A stretch of 64,000 nt of DNA from Notospermus geniculatus (Eukaryota > Nemertea > Pilidiophora > Heteronemertea > Lineidae): positions 74,089 to 138,088 of the forward strand of contig NMRB01001275.1 in NCBI GenBank assembly GCA_002633025.1, given 5' to 3'. Positions 53,996-63,924 of the stretch are shown here, piece by piece. Under the pieces are notes generated by a model. It searched no databases. It was not told the origin of the DNA and was given only the letters and a program-made list of their open reading frames with translations. Numbering within the stretch: the first letter of the stretch is position 1; the number at the start of each line of letters is the position of its first letter. Position numbers and translations under genes: made by a program.

Positions 53996-54641
53996 TTGCG
54001 CTTCCACTACAAAAAAGCCGGTATTTGTCCACTCTTGTTCTGCTTCCATTAAGGCCAATTCATACTTTGCGTTAGTGCGCTTTGCGCTTACCGTTTCCTA
54101 TGTGCGAGCGTGGTAGAAAAAGTAATTTTATTATTGGTACCACACATAAACATAGGGAACGCACAAGCGCAAAGCGCAAAACGGAGAAGTATGAATCTAC
54201 CCTTACAGAATTGCCGGGTTTAATAAGTCCGGTTCTATTTAAAGTGCGGATCTATTTAGTTTGGTTAGGTCATGCACAGTCGCAAGCGACCGTGGAGCCA
54301 CCTGTAGCCGAGCATAATACTACAAATAGATCCGGTGTTATTGCCATTCCACTACAAAATTTATCTGCATCTAGATTCGGAGTATGATCGGCTATGCTAT
54401 CCGAACTAATAGATCCGCACTTAGAACCGGACTTATTAAACCCGGCAATTCTGTAATGGAAGCAGAATAAGAGCGGACAAATACCGGCTTTTTTTGTAGT
54501 GCAAGCGCAACTTATGCTGTCCGAACTAAATAGATCCGCACTTAATAGAACCGGACTTATTAAACCCGGCAATTCTGTAATGGAAGCAGAAAAAGAGCGG
54601 ACAAATACCGGCTTTTTTGTAGTGGAAGCGCAACTTAAGAT
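53996..54641. mobile_element. Fold-back element, GTTGCGCTTCCACTAC arms
   Basis: The left arm GTTGCGCTTCCACTACAAAA with AGCCGGTATTTGTCC is matched by two right arms (about 54450-54515 and 54575-54640), so the right side is duplicated. A nested hairpin element sits at about 54051-54206 (ends AGGCCAATTCATAC and GTATGAATCTACCCT). The right arm preserves its empty site, CTTCCATTACAG. Confidence 0.7.
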
Positions 54642-55250
54642 AGCCATCGGGTTTCATTAACCCTCAGTGGACAGTTTGTTAATCGAAGTGACTTTTTCGA
54701 TTTTATGAATCGTTGATGGCCAAACATTCTAAAAGTCAAAACAAGGTTTACTTCAATTCACGGTTTGTCAGAAAAGCCGATGGTTAAACCGAAGTTTCAT
54801 TTAAAAAATCGGACTTTTGTGTCCTGTCGGCTTATGCTGGGACCAATGACACAAACAACTACTCGCAGTTGAGTTGCCCTTTGAGAGCCAACTTCTGCGA
54901 GAAAACTGTCGAGTGGAGCAACGCCTTAATTCGTGCGGACGAGTGCACTTTTATCTGATAAAACCTGCGTACTTTTCTTCTGATTTATTTGGCGACGGGC
55001 CCAATGCATTTTCTGAACGATTCACACCTTTGTCGATCAGTTTCTTGGCCCGAAAGTAGCTTTGCAATACTGCAATCGCGCTGGCTATTTCAAGTGTAAT
55101 TTTATGTGATGTAACAGTCATGAAATAAATTCTAACAGCCTTGTTGATTGCAAGCGGGCGTTTCTTCATTAATTTAAAGATGTCTGAGGACGACATGCAG
55201 AGGAGAAGGTTGCTACATTGTAAATATCCACAAATTTATATCCATTAATC
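54642..55250. other. Intergenic, nothing recognised
   Basis: Short ORFs only. A reversed 60-bp block with CACTCCAGGCAAAACCATAG at 55305-55360 reappears in direct sense at 55958-56010. Confidence 0.4.
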
Positions 55251-55624
55251 CATAATCACATCCATAAATATCCAAAAGATAGATCCATAAATACATGTAC
55301 TCTATAATCTCATTTTTCTGATCACTCCAGGCAAAACCATAGCACCTCCCAGGTATGAATATTTCGGATAGTCCATAACAACATTGTGTGGTGTGATTGG
55401 ATTGAATTTTAATCACATTTCCAATGGGGAGGTGCAGGCCTAAAACTGATTAGGCCTAAGTGCATTGAGGTGAATCGACGTCAAAATTCTTTATACATGT
55501 AGTCATCTCTTACCACTTGTATCCCTAGATTGTCATTTTCATGGCAAGGATTATTTGAGTAATTGAACCTAGGCCTGTAGGCCTACTTTCCCAGAAGTGC
55601 ATGTCATTTGATTCCAAGGTACAC

Positions 55625-55842
55625 TATAGCCCTTGTTACACTTCATAAAAAACCCGTGTCGAACCCGGGTTTTTTCTGTCCACACCTGTTAAAAACGCGG
55701 TGNTGGGGGGGTTAATTTAGGTCCCCGTCACAAAATTTGAGTAGTGTTGACGGGCACCGGGCCTCAGGGGGGATTTTTCAGAGCCGGGCTAGACCCGGGT
55801 GTCAAAAAACCCGGGGATTTCTATGTAGTGTAACCACGGCTT
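55625..55842. mobile_element. Hairpin element, GTTACACTTCATAAAAAACC ends
   Basis: Related to 49525-49856: AACCCGTGTCGAACCCGGGT on the left and CCCGGGGATTTCTATGTAGT on the right. Contains a single N at 55703. Confidence 0.7.
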
Positions 55843-55938
55843 ATGGGTCGTATTTTAGAACGTTCCTTAACGTTAAGGTCGACCTAAGTCTATTGTAAAA
55901 CCATTAATGTTAAGGAACGTTCTAAAATACGGCCCTAT
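55843..55938. mobile_element. Hairpin element, GGGTCGTATTTTAGAACG arms
   Basis: GTATTTTAGAACGTTCCTTA with ACGTTAAGG on the left, inverse on the right; loop about 25 bp. Confidence 0.85.
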
Positions 55939-56765
55939 AATTCAGGTCACCTGCTAGAGTAGGAGGTGCTATGATTTTGCCTGGAGTGACCAGAAAAAGG
56001 AGATTATAAGAGTATATCACACCTATGGTGGGATCTATAGGCTATCCTTGGACTGACTCATGCGAACCCGATTTCACATCTTGGCGTATTATAACTTATC
56101 AAGGCCTACGCCCTTCGTAGATTGAGCGAGACTAGGAGTGAAAGAACGCTTGTCAGGGAAAGATGCGATTTCATGTCAAGAGGATGGGTTGTTATGTACA
56201 TGTACATGTACGTACATGTAGGCCTCTGTACTTCGTCATGTTCCATCATGGTTCCATCCGGTTCCGTCTATCAAACGAAAGGTCTCGGTCCACTTGTAGG
56301 CCTACGTTTTGCGCTGCGTGATGCGTCAAATCTTTTGTTAGGAAGCAGAACGGCGGAAAATAACAAAAGACTTGTACGACAACGATAAGATAAAGCCGTG
56401 TTTACTAGTACCCGGTACCTGACATCCGTTATCCGTTATGAGAGACGACGTTATCCGCCAAAGCACTGGCTCATGTACAGATCGAGATGAAACAAGCCTG
56501 GTGGCGACCGGGTTCACGAAGTGGCGTTCAGATCATGAGACTGCAGTTAGTTGCTGGGGGAATACATATGTAGATGTTTTGTTTGGGCAGCGGAAAGAAA
56601 ATCGATAGCAGGACAAGTCCTTATACATTCAAACAGAGAAAATCGTTTTAAATAAAAGAAAAGACATGGAGAAAAATTTCTTCCACCACCCAGGCTCGAA
56701 CCCATGGCGCCAATTATGGAATGGAACAAAGGCCTAGTCATGAGTACTCTGGACTGACCTCTTAA

Positions 56766-56916
56766 GCTTAGCGCACATGTCCGACAAAACTCAATGCGTT
56801 AGGGGTGTCTGTTAAAATCGACTGTCCTGGCTGAATGACGAGTCGACAGCGTTGGGTCAGTCGACTTTAAAAACACCCCTAACGGATCGAGTTTTGTCGG
56901 ACATGTGCGCTAAGCC
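56766..56916. mobile_element. Hairpin element, GCTTAGCGCACATGTCC arms
   Basis: TTAA on both outer edges. GCTTAGCGCACATGTCCGAC on the left, inverse on the right, inner GTTTTTAAAGTCGACTGACC shared with 17410-17556. Confidence 0.9.
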
Positions 56917-56920
56917 TTAA

Positions 56921-57050
56921 GGCTGATTCATACTCCGTCCGGATTTTGCGCCGACTATGATCAATTTCACTGCGTGTGCACATTCACGTCGTGGAAACCT
57001 GCGATCAGTTTCATGCGCTTGACGGTCCGCAAGCGAGTATGAATCAGCCC
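56921..57050. mobile_element. Hairpin element, GGCTGATTCATAC arms
   Basis: Directly abuts the previous element at a shared TTAA. GGCTGATTCATACTCCGTCC and CGAGTATGAATCAGCCC. Outer words resemble the nested element at 54051-54206 and the palindrome at 50204-50252. Confidence 0.85.
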
Positions 57051-57065
57051 TTAGAGGCGAGGATA

Positions 57066-57136
57066 AAGTATTTAAAGCATCGAAGGAATATCCGCAAACC
57101 GCGGCGGAATTCGCTGTAGTGGTGAAAACGGGGCTT
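57066..57136. mobile_element. Half copy of the GTTTCCACTA-type fold-back family
   Basis: TCGAAGGAATATCCGCAAAC, CGGCGGAATTCGCTGTAG and a following GTGGTGAAAACGGGGC match one arm of 9075-9253 and 48475-48606. Confidence 0.5.
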
Positions 57137-57671
57137 TACAATCCAAGGACATCGAAGCGCAAAGCTGGGTTAAGGGTTTATTGACTTCCCTTGCAAAGCT
57201 ATTCAGAATATGGCGAGATATTCTTTCTACGCATGCAAATCTATGGCTTCTTCCAACTCGGTTTCTTTCTAATGGGTTTCAGGCTCTTTGCCAGTCCACA
57301 CAATGACGTTGGAATTGGACATCGCCTGTGTGGTATCAATATCCTTCACCAGTCGCATGATTGATGTCAATTGGCCTGAATTGCAATGAACACGCTAGCT
57401 TTCGTCCTCAAGATTTCTGTGATGGCTGTTGAAGTGGATTACGGTACTAAGTATATCATTCGTTTGTTGTGTCGGAATTCGCCGAGTTCCAACAGCTTCT
57501 TTGCAATCCAGAGGCAGAGCGCTGGTGGAACAAACACAGGGTTTATCCTTCGTCCAAATATACCAAAAGGGTATAAACTGGAGAGGAAGGAAAAAAATAT
57601 CTTTCCACACTATTTTCAAGTATTTTTGTGCCTTCATTGTCGACTCGGTTTGCAGCCGCCGGTGTAACAGT
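57137..57671. other. Intergenic; ambiguous minus-strand frame
   Basis: A minus-strand reading from about 57637 to 57280 is mostly open but has an internal stop near 57395, and strong overlapping frames exist on the plus strand. No family recognised. Confidence 0.3.
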
Positions 57672-57812
57672 AAAGAATGTCCCCGGTGAAAAGTATCCGC
57701 TTCTATTGTTCCGTGACGGAGTAAGGTGCATGGCTATAGAAACCAATCACCAGAGATTTGAATGTCACAATAGGATCTTTTGTTCAAAGGGCAATTTTCC
57801 TGGTGACGTTCA
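57672..57812. mobile_element. Short inverted-repeat element (copy 2)
   Basis: Reverse-oriented copy of 199-348: AAGAATGTCCCCGGTGAAAA, TCCGCTTCTATTGTTC, GTGCATGGCTATAGAAACCA, CAATAGGATCTTTTGTTC. Confidence 0.75.
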
Positions 57813-59599
57813 TCCCTTTCTCACCGGAATCGCAGAGTGTAGCAAAGTCCGTGTCGCTATAGGGCCTGGATTAGGGCCTATGCAGCCGTTTGACCCACAA
57901 TTTTTTATGTGGTACGTTGCTCTTTTCGACTACTCTGTCCCTCTGTCTCTTGCCTAGTGGTACAATTAAACACCACACTCGCTTCACAAACCCTCAGTCT
58001 GAAATATCTTGGCCCACCTTTGCAATCGATAACATTTCTCCTGTTGCGACAAAGCGACGCGATCACGTTTAGAGGCAATTGGCAAATGAATTACGAGCAT
58101 TTTATACGAGAGTGGTGAATAATGTAAGCTCGTAAATTAGTCTACATGGCTGTCCATAGAGTACTACTTGTAATCAGTGCACGGAAAAGGAATTCCTACA
58201 GACTCCTAAGAAGTTCGTATTCAACTGGACCGGCGGAACGATGGGACAAGAAGTGATGTTCGCCGAGGTCATGCATCGGTTGAGACATGTATAAGGCGAC
58301 TGCTGTAGCGAGATAATGGAGACCTAACTGGTAGTTTGCGGCCATAAACTATATTATTTTGGCCACTTCGGGTTGATTATAGCTCCAGCGTCATCAGGAA
58401 TGATGTACTGGGAGAGTGATGAGGTGAATTGGTATGGCCTCCGTAGCCTATTTTTACCCGGTTTAATATTAGGAATGCACTGTTTGTCCCCACGGGAAAA
58501 GCACCAGTACAATATAGATACAGCATTCAGTCTTGATTTTTCTCGCGATTTTTCCATTGTCACGACAGGACCGCGCGCACAAGGCATCATGAGAAATTTT
58601 GGGACTACTTGTTGCATTTTCAAGATGGCGGTCGATTCCCCAGTATGTTCATGTCTTCCACGTAACACAAATATCATCCTTTTCTTCTCAACAATGTCAT
58701 ATTTATGACAATTTCTCATCAGAAATGAAATATCAGTCAATTATTTGCAAAGTGAGCAAGAAATAAGCCTCATATCGCTGTTTTCCTATGATTTACGTTC
58801 GTGGCACAGTAGAGTTGTGATTTGGCTCGCGTATTTAGAAACTAACAAATTTTGGTGTGATGCGCGCGCGCGGACACAGGTTGGTGCGTGCATACCAAGC
58901 GCCGCCTAGCGCCGACCTGTGAGACACAATGCGATTTTTCTTCCAAGGGTAGTCTCAAGCAACCCCTGTAGCTATATACTTATTGACGCAGCAGTATTTT
59001 TTTGCTGAGCTCTTGAAGGTCAATATTTTTCCAAAGCTCCGCAGCTACTGCTACTGAAGATTGAAGAGTACCATAATTGCAAAAATGCTGTAAAAAAGAT
59101 TTCTACGGGTCACGATAACGCCATTTCTTTTCTTGTTTTGGATCTAAATGTCTCTATTCAGAAAACAAAAGAGAAAGATGTTCCAAAGTTAACCTGCCCA
59201 GTAACTCATACTCGAATTGGTTTTGGCACACACCCAGAAATACCACACGGATAGGACACAGAGTTGCGGCGCCCTCGGATGAAGATAGATGTTGAGAGGT
59301 CCGGTAATCGACCGCCGACACGCGAACAATCTTACAAAAATATCTCCCTCGGTTGAAAAATGGGACTTGTCTTCAGAAATATGGCACCACGCTGCACGAA
59401 AGTTTTTTCTGAAGGTTTCATTATTGTTGTTTTTTGTCCCAGTTTCTTTGGATAAGGTGATTTTCGGAAGGTTCCCACTGCGACGATGTTTAGCAGGAAT
59501 TGGTAGACCCATGAAAGAAGGCAACGAGAGGTAGAGAAAATGGGTGGCTTATTGGCCGATTACTGGGTTACATGTAGAACGGGTTTGTAGTTTCTAATA
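57813..59599. other. Intergenic, no gene supported
   Basis: Overlapping ORFs of up to 128 codons on both strands (58354-58740) have no recognisable domain. A CG-rich patch (GTGATGCGCGCGCGCGGACA) lies near 58856. Confidence 0.4.
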
Positions 59600-59899
59600 G
59601 GGAGGTTAAAGCGATTTGTCAGCCAAAAAAATTGAATGCAAAAGGGGACGAATCTTTGTTTACAAACACTAATTTCCTGCATTCTGATTGGCTATGAGGG
59701 CAATGTTTACAAACATCATCCTTCTGTTTACAAAATGACTGTCGATTCGCTTTAAGAAATCAAACGATCAACGTATATGTAAACTTTATGACAAGGTTAT
59801 TTTTCACACTACACATCAACCAGATTTTATATTGCATTTTCGGTACAAAAATAACGTTGTCATTAACGTTTACGTTTATGTTTGATTTCCAAACCTCCC
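59600..59899. mobile_element. MITE, AAATCAAACGATAAACG family, copy 3, with nested insert
   Basis: TA-flanked ends GGGAGG and AAACCTCCC. The left arm is broken after GGGAGGTTAA by a 142-bp element (59610-59751), then resumes at TTAAGAAATCAAACGAT. Confidence 0.9.
59610..59751. mobile_element. 142-bp element nested in the MITE
   Basis: Ends AGCGATTTGTC and GTCGATTCGCT, with TTAA on both sides (59606-59609 and 59752-59755). The unbroken family member at 44552 reads TTTAAGAAATCAAACG at this point. Confidence 0.85.
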
Positions 59900-60235
59900 T
59901 AGACTTGCCTTGAACTGTGAGAAATGCATTGTTCCTCGACGTGTGTTTGTCTGGTGTGTCAGGTCGAGTGTTTCGAAGGTGTTGCCACCTGCCAGCAACG
60001 TCTGGTTGTGTTTCTTCAATGGTCGTTCAACTCACTCGCTGCAGACTACACCGGCTTTTTTTCTTACCTATTTCAAAGCGCTTTCACTTAGATACTTTTC
60101 TCGTCTTTTCTGTAATCATATTTTTCCATGATAACTCCAAATATAAAAGAGCTATTTCCACGACAATTTGAAAAGTTAGTAAAAGTTTGGGTTTATAGTC
60201 TGATATCAACAACAAAAACACGGTAGAGGTGTCGT
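59900..60235. other. Intergenic, nothing recognised
   Basis: Only short overlapping ORFs and T-rich sequence. Confidence 0.4.
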
Positions 60236-60239
60236 CAGT

Positions 60240-60443
60240 CTATCCTGAAACCTTTCAGTAGAACTCAGATGAGCTGCTCATTCAGCGCTACAATGCATTT
60301 CCGACCGGTACCCATTTCTCCACCTGGGTGGAGAGAGGCCAGTGAGGCAAAGAGACTTGCCCAAAGTCTCACGCCCAGTGGGATTCGAACCCGGGACCCT
60401 CTGACCGCTAGTCGGAGGCCCGAACCACTACCACCGTGGCTCC
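60240..60443 (-). mobile_element. tRNA-derived SINE
   Basis: Read on the minus strand it starts GGAGCCACGGTGGTAGTGG (A-box-like GGTGGTAGTGGTTCGG) and has the B box GGGTTCGAATCCC at 60392-60380. A unique body follows (GGGCAAGTCTCTTTGCC, CTCTCCACCCAGGTGGAG). A tRNA-like head with a long unrelated body is the layout of a SINE. The 3' limit near 60240 is approximate. Confidence 0.7.
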
Positions 60444-61636
60444 TACAATTTGTTGTCGTCGCGATCTTTGATATGGGATCCGTACAGCTTCCTTGATCGC
60501 AACCAAATCAGACTGCAGTAAATTTGTGACAGAATTCTTTTTATTCTCTTTTTGTTGGGAAAATAAATCTAGCTGGCGAATAGCGAGATGAAAAGAAGCA
60601 ATTTCGTGAAAATCGATTTGCAGTTTGCTTTCCAAAACTGTCGGGGAGATTCCCTTGAGACTTGTTTCATTTTGGGTCGTTCGCAGTGGAAATATGTATA
60701 ATAGTACTGTCTCATGGCAACAAAAGCGGAATACTACTTCTACATTTTTCTTTTATTTCTAAAAGAATTGTCTGTTTTTTAGCCCCTAAAAAGCGTTGTG
60801 TGATGGTGTTGTTGGCGCATCATCCAGGTATGCAACTGACATGATGTTTGTTTATCACCAATATAGCGTTGCGGCTTACTAGAAAGAAGCAGCCTTAGAA
60901 AACACCGTAGGCCTACTGCATGCAGTAGCCTGCAGTATACATGTAGCTTGTATGATGTGCCGTGCATAAGAAACTCCATCGATATCTTGAACCTTTTTTT
61001 CTGTTGGTCATGCTGTAATCGATGAAACATCTTAGCCAAGATGGCCACCACAGCAGCCATATTGGATTTCGTTTTCGTGCGATTGCTGGACAACGCATGC
61101 ACTGATTGAGACCAAAATTTTTGTGGTGTGTATGGACCACTAAACGAAATGTAATCAGAATCCCAGTGGTGATGTGTACATGGCACAAGATGGCTTATCG
61201 ATTGCAAATGTTCAACATGTATGTCGCTCTTCGCTCTCGTTCTTTCCTCTTGTTCTCACATTCAAAAGAGATGTCGTTAATTTTTCCTTTTTTTCAGAAA
61301 ATGTCATCCGACACCTTAATTATCGTTCTTACCAGCGGTCAGACAGTTTTGGCAGAATAATGCTGGATCATTTGTGAGTCATTCCCTGGGAAATAACACC
61401 ACACACAAGCGGCGCTCCTTCACCCCGAGGGTTGACTGCATCCCTTTGGCTGTATCGTATCTCTCTTTTATTGAAAGTCGAGAAAGCAGTGACAAGGAAG
61501 CAGGTCCACCACTATTCCCAGTGTGGGTATGCCTGTCGGCTAATGACATGAAAATTCTCCTCACATGTTGTTCTGATTCAAGTCGAAGAACAAGCAGGCG
61601 GCGGCTGGTCCTCTGGTAAGCTACTCTCCACACTTA
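60444..61636. other. Intergenic, no gene supported
   Basis: Several ORFs of 80-140 codons overlap on both strands. CAAGATGGCCACCACAGCAG near 61035 resembles a YY1-type site, without an associated coding exon. Confidence 0.4.
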
Positions 61637-62051
61637 CGAGTGGCGCGAGGTTTATGAACGATAGCTCCGCAACGGCTGGGTCAAATTTAACATACCATAC
61701 ATCAATTGACTTGTCTTTCTTGTCGGTATGTTTCTGCTACAGTGTATCTTCATTTGTCGCCTAAGGCCTGCATAACGGATCCCTTTTTCAAAATCCATTT
61801 CATTTCGCCATGGTGTTCAGTGCAGTTTACACGTGCGCGATGCATTGCGTCATTTCAAAATGGCCGCTATTTCGGCCATAAACACAAACAGTGATTGGTG
61901 AAAGAACTTTTTTCTGTCATGTTTATAGGGAAAATGACAATGATGATGGCTGTTACAAGCGGCAAAAAAGACAAATCGATTGATGTATGGTATGTCAAAT
62001 TTGACCCAGCCGTTGCGGAGCTATTGTTCATAAATCTCGCGCCACTCGTAT
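61637..62051. mobile_element. MITE, CGAGTGGCGCGAG ends
   Basis: Arms of about 85 bp, CGAGTGGCGCGAGGTTTATG through GCTCCGCAACGGCTGGGTCA to CATACATCAATTGACTTGTC, with the inverse at 61967-62051. It lies just 3' of the methyltransferase stop codon. Confidence 0.9.
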
Positions 62052-62112
62052 GTGGAATGGAGAGACTTTTATAAACCACAAAAGGCCCTGCTGTGACAAC
62101 ACAAACACGCTC

Positions 62113-62355
62113 CTATTTCCTGCATGTTCCAACCGAGTGTGGGATAACTTGTGGCATCCCAATATAAGCCATCGAATTGATGTTCACTTTGCGAACATTC
62201 ACCTCAGAGAATCCCACCTCGTAAAGAGGAGAAAGATCGACCAACACGTCACAGCTGAGGCAGAACTTTTGCATCGGGTTGATCAGCTTCTGGAAGGTGT
62301 ACATCCATGTGCCTTTCTCACCGCCATCATGTTGGAGGATGTAGACAACGCCATC
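62113..62355 (-). CDS. METTL7-like: METTL7-like methyltransferase, exon 2
   Basis: A good acceptor (AATGTCTTTTTCAG, ending 62356) opens a phase-0 exon of 80 codons that ends with TAG at 62113. It starts DGVVYILQHD, which corresponds to the PGG-x-YF-x-EHV strand of METTL7 proteins. Then come GTWMYTFQKLINP, GFSEVNVRKV and the C-terminal VIPHSVG, which fits the VxPHxxG ending usual in the family. Exon 1 ends in phase 0 after VLKK, so the splice is seamless. The combined protein has 253 residues against about 244 in vertebrates. Confidence 0.85.
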   Translation of the reverse strand, partial: DGVVYILQHDGGEKGTWMYTFQKLINPMQKFCLSCDVLVDLSPLYEVGFSEVNVRKVNINSMAYIGMPQVIPHSVGTCRK

Positions 62356-63401
62356 CTGAAAAAGACATTTGACGTATTATATGCATTTTATCGTGATATA
62401 GGCCCTATTTATGATATAAGCCCTATTTATGATATAATCCAATCAGTCTTGTGATACTGATCGACTCAACAAAGTGAGCACGGAATAGTGATGTTTTAGA
62501 CACCCAGATGTGGAAGGTGACAAACCACACATGAAAACTAGAACTGTGAAATTTGCTTGACAGCAAATTTGATTGTCCCTACATCAGAAAATGGAAATTG
62601 AGTGAAGAAAGGGCAAAGAGGAGTATGACTCTGTGGCACAGCAGTCACGTTCTTGGGGTTCCCATCCTCCTGGAATGTCTTCCTGGTGAAGGACACATGC
62701 AGGGTAGGCAGACAGAGAGGAAGGGCAGACAAATGAGGGGCAGGGCGGGGGGATATGGCAGGGGCGGGGGGGGGGGACCCCCCCCCAAAAAAAGGAAATA
62801 TTTAACTTCATCACTTCAGGATAAAACAGTCTTCAAAAACCATCATAAGTTAATTTTTTTGAAACTAACCTATCTAACAGACCAGGATACAAATATTGAC
62901 TATGATGGTACTACTTGATTTTGCAGTGATTGAGTGGTTTTCTTGGAATCGTGTCCCAATTGAGTGTGGAAGAAAGAAGGAAAGAAATAAAAATTCAAGA
63001 TGGTCCCTACATTGACAATGTATAGGGACCATAATGAGTGCAATTACATGTACAATAAGAGGTGCAACTGTTAGTAGAATCTGCAGGCATGCCTGTAGTA
63101 CACAAATATGTACGGTGATGCATAGCAAACCATGACAATGCATGATCTTCATGATACTTGGTGAAAATGAGCAATGAGTACGGAAATGAGTTACAGGTAG
63201 ATTCTTGAGTCTCCTCCACCAAACCTTGGAGGAATCATACTTGACAAGTAGGCCCTATCAACAAGAATATATAGGTACATGTAGGCCTACTTATATATTC
63301 TTGATAATATAGCATTACAGTTTGATTATCATTACCATATTCAGCGATACTTCACTGCAGAACGGTATAATGACAGACTTCATCGATCAGCTATTACTTA
63401 C
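62356..63401 (-). other. Intron of the METTL7-like gene
   Basis: 1046 bp, donor AAA/GTAAGT at 63401 and acceptor TTTTTCAG ending 62356 on the minus strand. It contains a G run next to a C run (62760-62790), a palindrome GTCCCTACATTGACAATGT near 63003 and a hairpin with AAGAATATATAGG near 63250-63306. The 121-codon plus ORF at 62553 is not supported. Confidence 0.8.
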
Positions 63402-63920
63402 TTTCTTTAGAACTCTCTTTGCTTCCCTCACTACATCACCAACACTCTTCACATGGCAGAAAACTTGACAAATAACAACTGCATCCATTGAATTGTCATC
63501 AATAGACTCCATGTTTTCTCCAAACTCCCTAGTGAATTCAGTTTCAATCTTCTTACTGCTCTTTTGCTGGCTTTGCTTCATGTACGACTCAAAACAAACG
63601 TTTGGGTCAACCCCACAAACTTTACTCCCTTCAGGATACCATTCAAAGTTGGTCCCAGTTCCAATTCCAATCTCCACAATGTTGAGTGGACGATCACCCA
63701 TTCCAGAAAACAAGGAGGTTTTCACCTCATTGTATATCTTGAGTCTGCCTAAAAGATAATCCATAAAAAAGTGGACCACGAACGCATCCTTTCTATCATT
63801 CAAGTCCCTGAAAAAGCTGCTATTGCCAACTCTGAAAATCTTGTAGGTGAAGGCAACAATGACCAAAACCAGCACTGCTTTCCACATCATTCCACTGAGG
63901 ACAGCATCAACCTCCGCCAT
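63402..63920 (-). CDS. METTL7-like: METTL7-like methyltransferase, exon 1
   Basis: 173 codons from ATG at 63920 to the donor after VLKK. An N-terminal hydrophobic anchor (residues 12-29) precedes a class I S-adenosylmethionine fold. Motif I is EIGIGTGTN (83-91). The acidic residue of motif II is D105 in VCGVDPN. The later strand is DAVVICQVFCHV (146-157). METTL7 proteins (TMT1A/B) are endoplasmic-reticulum or lipid-droplet membrane enzymes that methylate alkyl thiols; that this copy does so is inferred from family membership. The start lies in GAACATGGCGGA, matching the TISU initiator at 11 of 12 positions, which supports this ATG and suggests a very short 5' leader. Nothing looks truncated. 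Confidence 0.9.
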
Positions 63921-63924
63921 GTTC
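63909..63924 (-). promoter_or_regulatory. TISU-like start-site element
   Basis: Minus strand GAACATGGCGGA compared with SAASATGGCGGC; only the last base differs. The element doubles as a YY1-type site and as the translation start in genes with very short leaders. Confidence 0.5.

Noticed and set aside
56640-56760. Second tRNA-like segment (GGGTTCGAGCC on the minus strand)
   Set aside because: Only the B-box word is convincing; no full cloverleaf could be drawn.
60269-60496. 75-codon plus-strand ORF containing SGIRTRDP
   Set aside because: This is the well-known translation of a tRNA-type B box; it lies wholly in the SINE.
62553-62918. 121-codon plus-strand ORF
   Set aside because: It lies in the METTL7-like intron and crosses simple G and C runs; its Gly/Pro/Lys tract is low complexity.
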